Below are positions 8,043 to 16,013 of a stretch of DNA of 64,000 nt, in pieces. The first letter of the stretch is position 1. Each line of letters starts with the position of its first letter. A program made the position numbers and the translations under genes. Location of the stretch: NCBI GenBank assembly GCA_015709315.1, contig JACCQI010000002.1:1-64000 (forward strand), given 5' to 3'. This DNA comes from Desulfovibrionaceae bacterium (GTDB lineage: Bacteria; Desulfobacterota; Desulfovibrionia; Desulfovibrionales; Desulfovibrionaceae). Under the pieces are notes generated by a model. It made no database searches and had not been told where the DNA came from. It saw nothing but the letters and a program-made list of their open reading frames with translations.

Positions 8043-9076
8043 CCGACACCACACTTTTCTCACCGGATTCGCCGGTCTTCATCATCGCCGAGATGAGCGC
8101 CAACCACGGCCGGGACTTCGACCGCGCCGTGGCCATCATCGAAGCGGCCAAAGCGGCCGGGGCCGACGCCATCAAGCTCCAGACCTACACCCCGGACACC
8201 ATCACCATCGACTGCGCCTCCGACCTGTTCACCATCCAGGGGACCATCTGGGAGGGCCGCACCCTGTACGACCTGTATGGCGAGGCGTACACCCCCTGGG
8301 AATGGCACGCGCCCCTGAAAAAAATCGCCGACGATCTCGGCCTGCTTTTCTTCTCCACGCCCTTCGACTTCACGGCCGTCGATTTCCTGGAGGAGCTCGA
8401 CGTGCCCTGTCACAAGATCGCCTCCTTCGAAATGGTGGACCTCCCGCTGATACGAAAGGTGGCGGCCACGGGAAAGCCGGTGATCATGTCCACGGGCATG
8501 GCCTCGGAAGCCGAGATAGAGGAGGCGGTCGCCGCCTTTCGCAACGCGGGCGGCACCGAGCTGGCCCTGCTCAAATGCACCTCGGCCTACCCGGCCCCGC
8601 CCGAAGAGATGAACCTTCGGACCATCCCATACCTGGCCGAACGGTTCGGCGTAACCGCCGGACTGTCGGACCACACGCTGGGCATCGAGATTCCCATTGC
8701 CGCCGTGGCCGTCGGGGCGCGGATCATCGAAAAGCATTTCTGCCTGGAGCGCGACGCTGACGGCCCGGACACCAGCTTTTCCCTGGAGCCCGCCGAATTC
8801 ATGGCCATGGTGAACGGCGTCCGCAATGCGAAAAAGGCCCTAGGCGGAATCGTTTTTTCCGCCGACGGCAAGCAGAAGGACTCCACCCGGTTCCGCCGGT
8901 CGCTCTTCGTGGTTGCGGACATGGCGGCAGGCGAGGTTTTCACGCCGGAAAACATCCGTTCCATCCGGCCCGGCCACGGCATGCATACCCGCCACTACGA
9001 GGAAGTACTCGGGAAACGGGCCTCCCGCGTCCTGACCAAGGGCGAGCCGCTGGACTGGGACATGATTGAAAGGTAA
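8039..9076 (+). CDS. pseI: Pseudaminic acid synthase
   Basis: This NeuB-family enzyme condenses phosphoenolpyruvate with 2,4-diacetamido-2,4,6-trideoxy-altropyranose to form pseudaminic acid. The 345-residue protein starts at the ATG overlapping the previous stop (ATGA). It has the TIM-barrel NeuB domain (IIAEMSANHGRD at the N-terminus, IKLQTYTPDT, LLKCTSAYPAP, GLSDHTLG) and a C-terminal SAF antifreeze-like domain (about 285-345, RSIRPGHGMHTRHYEEVLGK). It completes the pse set in this operon. PseI rather than NeuB or LegI is chosen from operon context and the EMSANH variant. Confidence 0.9.
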   Translation: MTDTTLFSPDSPVFIIAEMSANHGRDFDRAVAIIEAAKAAGADAIKLQTYTPDTITIDCASDLFTIQGTIWEGRTLYDLYGEAYTPWEWHAPLKKIADDLGLLFFSTPFDFTAVDFLEELDVPCHKIASFEMVDLPLIRKVAATGKPVIMSTGMASEAEIEEAVAAFRNAGGTELALLKCTSAYPAPPEEMNLRTIPYLAERFGVTAGLSDHTLGIEIPIAAVAVGARIIEKHFCLERDADGPDTSFSLEPAEFMAMVNGVRNAKKALGGIVFSADGKQKDSTRFRRSLFVVADMAAGEVFTPENIRSIRPGHGMHTRHYEEVLGKRASRVLTKGEPLDWDMIER

Positions 9077-9113
9077 AAGCATTCACACTCATGAACGATC
9101 AAAGGAAAAGATC

Positions 9114-10274
9114 ATGCCCGACAAGATAAAATACTGCACCAAATGCGTCATGCCCGAAACCAAGCCGGACCTGTGGTTCAACGAGGAAGGCGTATGCGCG
9201 GCCTGTCAATTCTTCGAGCAGCGCGACGAGATAGACTGGGACGCCCGCCAAAAGGAATTGGAGGCCGTGGTCGAAAAATACCGCTCCAAGGACCAGTCCA
9301 ACTATGACTGCATCATCCCGTGCAGCGGCGGCAAGGATTCCACCTACCAGACGCTGACCATGCTCGACATGGGACTCAACCCGCTGTGCGTCACGGCATC
9401 CACGGATCGGCTCTCCCCCATCGGACGACGCAACATCGAAAACATCAAGAAGCTCGGCGTGGACTACGTCGAAGTCTCCACCAACCCGGTGGTCCGCCGG
9501 AGGATCAACAAACTCTGCCTGGAACAAGTGGGCGACATCTCCTGGCCCGAACACCTGACCATCTTCACCATCCCCATCCGGGTGGCAGTGCAGCACAACG
9601 TGCCGCTCATCGTCTGGGGCGAAAACTCGCAGAACGAGAACGGCGGCCCAGCCTCCGACGCGGAGAACCCAAACCTGACCCGGCGCTGGCTGGAGGAATT
9701 CGGCGGCCTGCTCGGCCTGCGCGTGACCGACCTCCTCGGCCAGGCTGGCATCGAAAAAAAGCACCTCATTCCCTACACCTACCCCACTGATGAAGAATTG
9801 GCCCGAGTGGGCGTGACCGGCATCTTCCTGGGCTATTACAAGCCATGGGACGGACTCTCCAACATGCTGGTGGCTGCCGCGCATGGTTTCGAGTCCTACC
9901 CGACCATCGTTGAGGGCTCCATCGTCAACTACGAGAACCTCGACAACGAGCAGATGCGCATCCACGACTATTTCAAATTTCTGAAATACGGCTACAGCCG
10001 CCCCACGGACTGGGCATGCTGGCACATCCGGCGCGGCCGTCTCTCCCGCGAGCAGGGGCTCAAGCTGGTCAAAAAACACGAGGGCAAGTTCCCCCGGTCC
10101 TACCTCGGCACCCCTCTCGAGACCGTCCTGGACGAAATAGACATGTCGCTGGAGGAATTCCAGGCCGTGTGCGACAGGTTCACCAACAAGCGGATATTCA
10201 AGACCGACCGGCGCGGCAACCTGTTGCGCGACCGCAACGGCGATCTGGTCCGCATCAACGACGACAACGTCTAG
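9114..10274 (+). CDS. N-acetyl sugar amidotransferase, copy 1 (WbpG/PseA-like)
   Basis: This PP-loop ATP pyrophosphatase-type enzyme is expected to convert an acetamido group on a sugar to an acetamidino group using ammonia. The 386-residue start at 9114 follows a good ribosome site (AAAGGAAAAG). The N-terminus has a zinc-ribbon-like pair of CxxC motifs (Cys8/Cys11 and Cys28/Cys31), and the PP-loop SGGKDS lies at 71-76. WbpG (P. aeruginosa O5 LPS) and PseA (Campylobacter acetamidino-pseudaminic acid) are the characterised relatives. The HisH-like and HisF-like genes follow at once, as in WbpG systems, and pseI precedes, suggesting a nonulosonate substrate. Confidence 0.85.
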   Translation: MPDKIKYCTKCVMPETKPDLWFNEEGVCAACQFFEQRDEIDWDARQKELEAVVEKYRSKDQSNYDCIIPCSGGKDSTYQTLTMLDMGLNPLCVTASTDRLSPIGRRNIENIKKLGVDYVEVSTNPVVRRRINKLCLEQVGDISWPEHLTIFTIPIRVAVQHNVPLIVWGENSQNENGGPASDAENPNLTRRWLEEFGGLLGLRVTDLLGQAGIEKKHLIPYTYPTDEELARVGVTGIFLGYYKPWDGLSNMLVAAAHGFESYPTIVEGSIVNYENLDNEQMRIHDYFKFLKYGYSRPTDWACWHIRRGRLSREQGLKLVKKHEGKFPRSYLGTPLETVLDEIDMSLEEFQAVCDRFTNKRIFKTDRRGNLLRDRNGDLVRINDDNV

Positions 10275-10286
10275 GCGGGAGTACGG

Positions 10287-10913
10287 ATGCTGACTGTGGG
10301 CGTCGTGGATTACGGGGTGGGCAACATCGGTTCCCTGTCCCGTGCCCTTTCCGTGTGCGGGGCCAAGCCGCTGGTCACGGACAGGGAGGTGGACTTCAAG
10401 ATCGTGGACGCCTGCGTCCTTCCCGGCGTCGGGGCGTTCAAGGACGCCATGGACCTGCTCAGGGCCAGGAACCTGGACAAAATTCTTGAAGACCAGATCC
10501 TGGCCCACGACATTCCCATTCTCGGCGTCTGTCTCGGCATGCAGCTTCTGGCCTCCAAGGGAATGGAGCACGGCGAGCACGACGGTCTGAATTGGGTGCC
10601 CGGGTCGGTCGTCCCCTTAGTGCCCAAAAACCGGGAACGCATTCCGCACGTGGGCTGGAACAACGTGGAATACGACGCCCCCAACCCGCTGTTGGCGGAC
10701 ATCCCGCCCGGCGAGGACTTCTATTTCGTTCACAGCTACCACTTCGTGGCCGAAAACCCGAACCATGTGGCGGCCACCACGCCCTACTGCGGCGACTTCA
10801 CGTCCGTGATCAACAACGGCAGCATCTACGGCACCCAGTTCCACCCGGAAAAGAGCCAGGCCATCGGGCTCAAGCTGCTCAAAAACTTCATCCGCATCGC
10901 CGGGGAGTTCTAG
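10287..10913 (+). CDS. HisH-like glutamine amidotransferase, copy 1 (sugar amidation)
   Basis: This class I glutaminase makes ammonia from glutamine. The 208-residue protein has the nucleophile in GVCLGMQ (Cys82) and the His/Glu pair in FHPEKSQ (His186, Glu188), so the catalytic triad is intact. It lies between the PP-loop amidotransferase and the HisF-like gene in the order amidotransferase-hisH-hisF. No other his genes are nearby, and the adjacent HisF partner lacks a catalytic residue of histidine synthesis, so the ammonia is probably delivered to the sugar amidotransferase. A ribosome site (GGCGGGAG) precedes the ATG. Confidence 0.85.
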   Translation: MLTVGVVDYGVGNIGSLSRALSVCGAKPLVTDREVDFKIVDACVLPGVGAFKDAMDLLRARNLDKILEDQILAHDIPILGVCLGMQLLASKGMEHGEHDGLNWVPGSVVPLVPKNRERIPHVGWNNVEYDAPNPLLADIPPGEDFYFVHSYHFVAENPNHVAATTPYCGDFTSVINNGSIYGTQFHPEKSQAIGLKLLKNFIRIAGEF

Positions 10914-10915
10914 CC

Positions 10916-11677
10916 GTGCTCAAGACCCGCATCATCCCCACCCTGCTCTACCGCGACTACGGCCTGGTCAAGGGCGTGGGCTTCGACAGCTGGCGGCACG
11001 TGGGATCGCTGATGCAGTCCATCAAGGTCTACAACATGCGCAACGTGGACGAATTGATCATTGTGGACATCAAGGCGACAGGCGACGGCCGAACGCCGGA
11101 CTGCGGCTGGGTGAACGATTTCGCCGACGACTGCTTCATGCCGCTCACCGTGGGCGGCGGCGTGATCTCGCCCGACCATGTGGGCAAACTCCTGGACGTG
11201 GGCGCGGACAAGGTGGCCATGAACACGGCCGCCTACGAGGACCCCGGCCTCGTCCGCAAGGTGGCGGCCAAGTACGGTTCCCAATGCGCCGTGGTGTCCA
11301 TCGACTTCAGGCGAAACGCCGACGGGAGCCTGGAGGTGGTCACCCACTCCGGCCGGAACCCGCGCGGCACGGATCTGGCGGAATTCGCCCGCATTGCCGA
11401 AGACAGCGGCGCGGGCGAGATCCTGCTCACTTCCGTGGACCTGGACGGCACCATGAAAGGCTACGACCTGGAAGCAATCAAGGTCGTCAGCGACGCGGTC
11501 TCCATCCCGGTCATCGCCTCGGGCGGCGCGGGCTGCTACGATCATATGCTTGATGCCATCCGCCAGGGCGGAGCCACGGCGGTGGCGGCGGCCTCCATCT
11601 TCCATTTCACCGAGCAGACCCCGGCCGAAGCCAGGGCGCATCTGCGAAAAGCGGGTATTCCGGTACGGCGGGACTGA
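10916..11677 (+). CDS. HisF-like cyclase-fold protein, copy 1 (ammonia channel for sugar amidation)
   Basis: The 253-residue TIM-barrel protein starts with GTG at 10916, 2 nt after hisH copy 1; an open frame extends upstream but overlaps hisH and lacks conserved sequence. The HisF fold is clear (TVGGG, VSIDFR, ILLTSVDLDGTMKGYD, IASGGAG). The canonical N-terminal IIPCLDVxxG reads IIPTLLYRDYG, so the catalytic Asp11 of imidazole-glycerol-phosphate synthase is replaced by Leu, while the second Asp (VSIDFR) is kept. The likely role is to pass HisH-derived ammonia to the amidotransferase, not histidine synthesis. Confidence 0.85.
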   Translation: MLKTRIIPTLLYRDYGLVKGVGFDSWRHVGSLMQSIKVYNMRNVDELIIVDIKATGDGRTPDCGWVNDFADDCFMPLTVGGGVISPDHVGKLLDVGADKVAMNTAAYEDPGLVRKVAAKYGSQCAVVSIDFRRNADGSLEVVTHSGRNPRGTDLAEFARIAEDSGAGEILLTSVDLDGTMKGYDLEAIKVVSDAVSIPVIASGGAGCYDHMLDAIRQGGATAVAAASIFHFTEQTPAEARAHLRKAGIPVRRD

Positions 11678-11764
11678 TACGATCTTGACAAGCACGACCG
11701 CCGTGCACGACACTGCGGCAGATCCTAAATCAATTCAACCCGCCATCGAAATACGAACAACAGC

Positions 11765-12379
11765 ATGATAGGGATAATAGACTACGGCATGGGCAACCTC
11801 GCATCCGTGAGCAATGCCCTCAACTCCATCAACACGGAAAACCGCATCATCTCGACCCCTGCGGAATTGGCAGGGGTCGACAAGGCCATCCTGCCCGGCG
11901 TGGGCGCATTCGGAGACGCCATGGCCTCCCTGAACGACCGGCGGCTCTCCGACGCCATACGCACTTTCGTCTTGACGGATGAAAAGCCCTTCATGGGCAT
12001 CTGCCTCGGCATGCAGCTCATGTACGACGAAAGCAGCGAATTCGGCTGTCACCAGGGCCTCGGGCTGATTCCCGGAAAGGTTCTTCCCCTGGGCGATTTC
12101 ACCTCCACGCTGTCCGTGCCGAACATCGGCTGGTGCCAAACCGAACGCGGCACGCCGTCCCGCCTCATCCACAGGCTGGACGACCAGGCCCTGTGCTTCT
12201 ATTTCGTCCACTCCTTCTTCTGCCGGGCCGAGGACCGCTCCATCGTGACCTGCACCCTGGACTACGGCATCGAGTGCGATGCCGTCATCGAGAAGGACTC
12301 CATATTCGCCTGCCAGTTCCACCCGGAAAAAAGCCAGGCATCCGGTATTGAAATATTAAAGAACTTTGCGGGGATATAG
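11765..12379 (+). CDS. HisH-like glutamine amidotransferase, copy 2
   Basis: This second glutaminase (204 residues) has nucleophile Cys80 in GICLGMQ and His186/Glu188 in FHPEKSQ. It opens a second amidation module after an 87-nt gap in which no gene is seen. The module order here is hisH-hisF-amidotransferase, unlike copy 1 (amidotransferase first), so the two modules are not simple tandem duplicates. The hisF-like gene starts 2 nt after this stop. Confidence 0.83.
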   Translation: MIGIIDYGMGNLASVSNALNSINTENRIISTPAELAGVDKAILPGVGAFGDAMASLNDRRLSDAIRTFVLTDEKPFMGICLGMQLMYDESSEFGCHQGLGLIPGKVLPLGDFTSTLSVPNIGWCQTERGTPSRLIHRLDDQALCFYFVHSFFCRAEDRSIVTCTLDYGIECDAVIEKDSIFACQFHPEKSQASGIEILKNFAGI

Positions 12380-12381
12380 CC

Positions 12382-13170
12382 ATGCAATACAGAAGGCTCA
12401 TTCCCGTCCTGTTCATCATGAACGGCCTGATAGTCCGCAGCGAGGACTTCTCGACCCACCAAATCATCGGCAACATCATCAACGAAGCCGCTCGATACAA
12501 CCAGTGGAACGTCGATGAATTGATCTACATTGACATCAGCCGGGACAAGACCTACGACTCCCGCCGCGACGACCACAAAATCAAGGCCGTGGACTCCATT
12601 GAATCCATCATTACGGAAATTTCCAAGGTGTGTTTCATGCCCATGACCTTCGGCGGCGGGATCAAGAGCATATCCGACGTGGATCTGCGCATTCGCACCG
12701 GGGCCGACAAGGTGGTCATCAACTCGGCGGCCTACCACTCCCCCGCACTGGTCCCGGAGATCGCCCGAAAATACGGCAGTCAATGCTGCGTCATTTCCGC
12801 GGACTACAGAGTGGTGGACAACAAGCCTGTCCTGTTTACCGATTTCGGCACGAACAATACCGGCGTTCCCATCATCGACTGGGTAAAGGAATGCCAGGAA
12901 ATGGGAGCGGGTGAAATATTCCTGCACGCCATCGACCGGGACGGCAAGGCATGCGGCTATGACTTCGACACCATTTCCGACGTCACGGCGGCCACGCATC
13001 TTCCGGTCATCGCATGCGGCGGGGCGGCCGATGTTGACGATTTCATCGATGTGTACGAAGAAACGAATGTTGCCGCAGTAGCGGCGGGCAACATGTTCCA
13101 TTTCACGGAACGCGCCTATCCTAGAGCTAAAAAAGACCTCCTGAGGGAAAAAATACATGTCAGACCATAA
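12382..13170 (+). CDS. HisF-like cyclase-fold protein, copy 2
   Basis: The 262-residue TIM-barrel protein resembles HisF (MTFGGGIKSISD, ISADYRVVDNK, IFLHAIDRDGKACGYD, IACGGAA). The N-terminus reads RLIPVLFIMNG where HisF has IIPCLDVxxG, so catalytic Asp11 is again missing while the central Asp (ISADYR) remains. This is more divergent than copy 1. It should channel ammonia from HisH copy 2 to the amidotransferase encoded next, whose start codon lies inside the last 14 nt of this gene. Confidence 0.83.
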   Translation: MQYRRLIPVLFIMNGLIVRSEDFSTHQIIGNIINEAARYNQWNVDELIYIDISRDKTYDSRRDDHKIKAVDSIESIITEISKVCFMPMTFGGGIKSISDVDLRIRTGADKVVINSAAYHSPALVPEIARKYGSQCCVISADYRVVDNKPVLFTDFGTNNTGVPIIDWVKECQEMGAGEIFLHAIDRDGKACGYDFDTISDVTAATHLPVIACGGAADVDDFIDVYEETNVAAVAAGNMFHFTERAYPRAKKDLLREKIHVRP

Positions 13171-14347
13171 AAAAAAGTATTTCGTTCACCCTGAACGGCC
13201 GCCCAAAATGCGGTATTGCTCTCGGTGCGTCAGCCCAATGTCATCGGCCGCACCCATCACGTTTGATGACAACGGCGTTTGCTCCACCTGCAAGGTGGCC
13301 AACCAGCGGGATTCTGTGGACTGGGACGCCCGCATGAAAAAATTCGAGCGTCTTTGCGACCGATACAGGAGCAAGGACGGCATGCATTACGACTGCATCA
13401 TTCCAGTTTCCGGGGGCAAGGATTCCTATTTCCAGGTCCACATCATGAAAAACGTCCTGGGCATGAATCCGCTCCTGGTCACCTACCACGGCAACAACTA
13501 CCTGCCCACCGGCATGGAAAACCTCCGGAACATGCGCGAAGTCTTCGGCTGCGACCATATCTTCTTCACGCCGTCCATCCGGGTGCTCAAGGCCATGAAC
13601 CGACTGTGCATGCACATCATGGGCGACATGAACTGGCACGCGCATTGCGGCATCAACACCTACCCGATCCGCGTAGCCGTGGAAACCAATACCCCGCTCA
13701 TGATCTGGGGAGAACACGGTTTCATGGACATCGGCGGAATGCATTCCTACAACGATTTCGTGGAGTTCACCTACCGCAACCGGCATGAGCACGACCTGCG
13801 CGGCTACGAATGGTACGACATCCTCGCCGAGGCGGAAAAATACGGCGAAGAGCTTGAGACCAAAGACATGATCCCGTTCATGCACCCCTCCGACGAAGAC
13901 ATGGAACGGGTCGGGGTGCGCGGCATCCACCTGAACAACTACGTCCGCTGGGATGCCAACACGCATGGCCCCTTGATGGAGAAATTGTACGGATTCAAGG
14001 AGTCGCCCGAGGAATTCGAGCGCACATACCGCCGCATGTCCAACCTCGACGACATGCATGAAAACGGCATCCACGATTACCTCAAGTACATCAAGTTCGG
14101 CTATGGCCGGGCCACGGACCATGCCTGCAAGGACATCCGCGCCGGACTCATGACCCGTGAGCAGGCCGTGGAAGAGGTACGCAAGCGCGATCACATCAAG
14201 TCCAAGGACATCTGGCGCTGGCTCGACTACGTGGGCTGGACCGAGCAGTATTTCGATGAAGTATGCGACCGCTTTCGCGATCCCCGCGTCTGGTGGAAAG
14301 GTCCCGACGGCGAATGGATGAAGGACAATCTCTGGGACGAGGACTAG
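13157..14347 (+). CDS. N-acetyl sugar amidotransferase, copy 2
   Basis: The 396-residue PP-loop enzyme is a paralogue of copy 1. It has CxxC pairs at Cys21/Cys24 and Cys42/Cys45 and the PP-loop SGGKDS at 85-90. The substrate-facing part differs from copy 1 (a different central segment, with WGEHGFMDIGGMH instead of WGENSQNENG), which suggests a different sugar or a different acetamido position. It overlaps the hisF-like gene by 14 nt, with a GAGGGA ribosome site inside that gene. It is the last gene of the main pse/amidation operon apart from a small TIGR04076-type gene. Confidence 0.83.
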   Translation: MSDHKKKYFVHPERPPKMRYCSRCVSPMSSAAPITFDDNGVCSTCKVANQRDSVDWDARMKKFERLCDRYRSKDGMHYDCIIPVSGGKDSYFQVHIMKNVLGMNPLLVTYHGNNYLPTGMENLRNMREVFGCDHIFFTPSIRVLKAMNRLCMHIMGDMNWHAHCGINTYPIRVAVETNTPLMIWGEHGFMDIGGMHSYNDFVEFTYRNRHEHDLRGYEWYDILAEAEKYGEELETKDMIPFMHPSDEDMERVGVRGIHLNNYVRWDANTHGPLMEKLYGFKESPEEFERTYRRMSNLDDMHENGIHDYLKYIKFGYGRATDHACKDIRAGLMTREQAVEEVRKRDHIKSKDIWRWLDYVGWTEQYFDEVCDRFRDPRVWWKGPDGEWMKDNLWDED

Positions 14348-14368
14348 CTCCCGTCACAAGCGCCCGCC

Positions 14369-14659
14369 ATGAAGCACGACGTAAAGATCACCGTACTGAA
14401 AAAGCTCTTCAACGAAGACCTGGTGCGACAATTCGCCGACGACCCGTCAAGCTGGGGACCGTGCGACAAATTCAACGAGGGCGACACGTTCACTCTTCCG
14501 GCGGGAGCCCCATGGAACAAGCCCGAGGGCTTTTGCGGCTGGGCCTGGGCCGACATGCAAAAGATGGCCTGGGGCATGGCCAGAGGTGGGCCGAAGCGGT
14601 TCGTCACCTGTTGCACCGACGGATACCGCCCGGTCTTCTTCCTTCTCGAACAGTTGTAA
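14369..14659 (+). CDS. TIGR04076-family small protein
   Basis: The 96-residue protein begins VKITVLKKLFNEDL and contains EGFCGWAWADMQK and a C-terminal CCTDGYRPVFFLLE. This matches my memory of the TIGR04076 family, short proteins of unknown function with a conserved GFCxWAWAD and CTDGxRPV pattern. Three Cys could bind metal. It follows the second amidotransferase by 21 nt and precedes a strong terminator, so it may be the last gene of the operon without sharing its function. Confidence 0.75.
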   Translation: MKHDVKITVLKKLFNEDLVRQFADDPSSWGPCDKFNEGDTFTLPAGAPWNKPEGFCGWAWADMQKMAWGMARGGPKRFVTCCTDGYRPVFFLLEQL

Positions 14660-14670
14660 CAACTCGAAAA

Positions 14671-14700
14671 AAAGGGAACATGGAATTCCATGCTCCCTTT
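14671..14700. terminator. Bidirectional terminator between convergent genes
   Basis: A 15-bp near-perfect inverted repeat (AAAGGGA...TCCCTTT, one A-C mismatch) is flanked by A-rich sequence on the left and T-rich sequence on the right. It lies between the plus-strand TIGR04076 gene and the minus-strand DUF4915-like gene and can end transcripts from both. Confidence 0.75.
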
Positions 14701-14720
14701 CTCCATTCTCTGAAGCCGCC

Positions 14721-15923
14721 CTACAGAACCAGGATGGAATGAATTTCCGACAGCTTGGACGGAAGGCTGAGACTCCGCGACACCTTGGTCAGGGCGTCGA
14801 ACACTATGATCGAGGTATCGATGGAGATGTTCAGGGACAGGCCGAGGTACTTGCTGTAGTTCCTGTTCCGGCTCTGCCCCACATAATGAAAGACCCCGTC
14901 AAAGGCCAATCCCCTACTGAAGCCGGGAAACCGGCCGATGGGCTGGGCGTTGTGGGTCTTCAATTCACCGCGCAGGGAATCCAGCACGCTCAGGCTGCCG
15001 TTGATGGCACAAACGTTGTGCGGCATCCACAGATCCTGGATGACCGGGCGAAGCACCTCTCTGGTGTCGAGATCGATTTCCAGGACCACGCCGTCGAAAA
15101 TGTCCTTCTTCCAGTTGCCCGTCAGTGAAAACATGGACACGTACAGGCTCTCGCCGTAGGCGTGCACGTCGTTGATGTGATGCTGCGGTTCGCCGGTTTT
15201 CTGGTACTTGCCGGAAATGAATATGGTATCGACGTGCTTGAAATCGCGGTCGAAAACCAAAATGGCATCCATGTAGGACGAGGCCATGTAGAAACAGTTC
15301 GTGTGCTCGGAATAGGTCACACCATGAGGCCGGGAATTGGCCGGAACAGGAGCGCTACGGACGATCTCGTAATCGCGGGACAACTGAACGATCCCCAATT
15401 CCGAATGGGACGCCACGATATCTCCCTCGAAATGGATCATGCCGTGGCTCGGCCCGGACAACACCTTGCGATAGGTCCAGGTGCCGTCCAACTCCAACTC
15501 GTAGATGCCGCCACCCGCCTCGGGGTCATCCATTCCAGGCAGACCGCTGGAAAAAAGCAGCCTTGTCTTTAAGGATTCGATCTCGGAGATGATGCGCAAA
15601 TCGTTGAGAATGGGGCTGACCAGGAAATCGTCATTGACCGCATACCCCATTTCCGCCAGTTGCTCGGCCACTTCGGAAAAGGAGGTCGTGCAGATGAGGA
15701 CATAGTACGCATCCCTTTTCCCCCTGAGGACCTCCGGGTTGCGGATGAACACGCCGATTTCTTCCATGTCCCAATGGTTGACGTTGTTGTCCACGATCAT
15801 TTCCAAGGGGCAATCCAGGCGCAACTTTGTTTTCTTCGCAATATTTCCGGCACCGAAAAGGACAATCTTCCTTCCGGCCAAATTCTTGTAAACGTCGCCA
15901 AAGGTACTGAACAATATATCCAT
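14721..15923 (-). CDS. DUF4915/TIGR03032-like propeller protein with N-terminal Rossmann-like segment
   Basis: The 400-residue protein has an N-terminal nucleotide-binding-like segment (KIVLFGAGNIAKKTKLRL, about residues 18-35, then MIVDNN). From about residue 120 onward it has repeated beta-rich segments. The C-terminal half (MPHNVCAINGSLSVLDSLRGEL, then FPGFSRGLAFDG and VGQSRNRN) matches the TIGR03032/DUF4915 pattern as I remember it. That family is often in glycan loci and its function is unknown. The start is supported by GGAG 6 nt upstream. The N-terminal part looks like the segment of sugar-modifying or transferase partners, so a role in surface-sugar assembly is an inference from location only. 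Confidence 0.6.
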   Translation of the reverse strand: MDILFSTFGDVYKNLAGRKIVLFGAGNIAKKTKLRLDCPLEMIVDNNVNHWDMEEIGVFIRNPEVLRGKRDAYYVLICTTSFSEVAEQLAEMGYAVNDDFLVSPILNDLRIISEIESLKTRLLFSSGLPGMDDPEAGGGIYELELDGTWTYRKVLSGPSHGMIHFEGDIVASHSELGIVQLSRDYEIVRSAPVPANSRPHGVTYSEHTNCFYMASSYMDAILVFDRDFKHVDTIFISGKYQKTGEPQHHINDVHAYGESLYVSMFSLTGNWKKDIFDGVVLEIDLDTREVLRPVIQDLWMPHNVCAINGSLSVLDSLRGELKTHNAQPIGRFPGFSRGLAFDGVFHYVGQSRNRNYSKYLGLSLNISIDTSIIVFDALTKVSRSLSLPSKLSEIHSILVL

Positions 15924-15962
15924 ACATCACTCCATATTTCTCGAAAAACCGATAACATCAAA

Positions 15963-15991
15963 CCTGCCCTGCCGCCAGCGGCCAGGGCAGG
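15963..15991 (-). terminator. Hairpin 3' of the surface carbohydrate gene
   Basis: CCTGCCCTG at 15963-15971 pairs with CAGGGCAGG at 15983-15991. On the minus strand it is followed by TTTGATG, a weak T tract, about 20 nt after the stop of the gene ending at 16014. A moderate terminator candidate. Confidence 0.5.
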
Positions 15992-16013
15992 AGAGACGAC
16001 TCGTCACAAAAAA

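Noticed and set aside
3794-9076. Legionaminic acid pathway
   Set aside because: PseB/PseC-type dehydratase and aminotransferase with a PseG-PseH fusion fit pseudaminic acid better; no LegB/LegC-like pair is seen.
10287-13170. Histidine biosynthesis operon (hisH/hisF)
   Set aside because: No other his genes are near, the HisF-like proteins lack the catalytic Asp11, and amidotransferases are adjacent.
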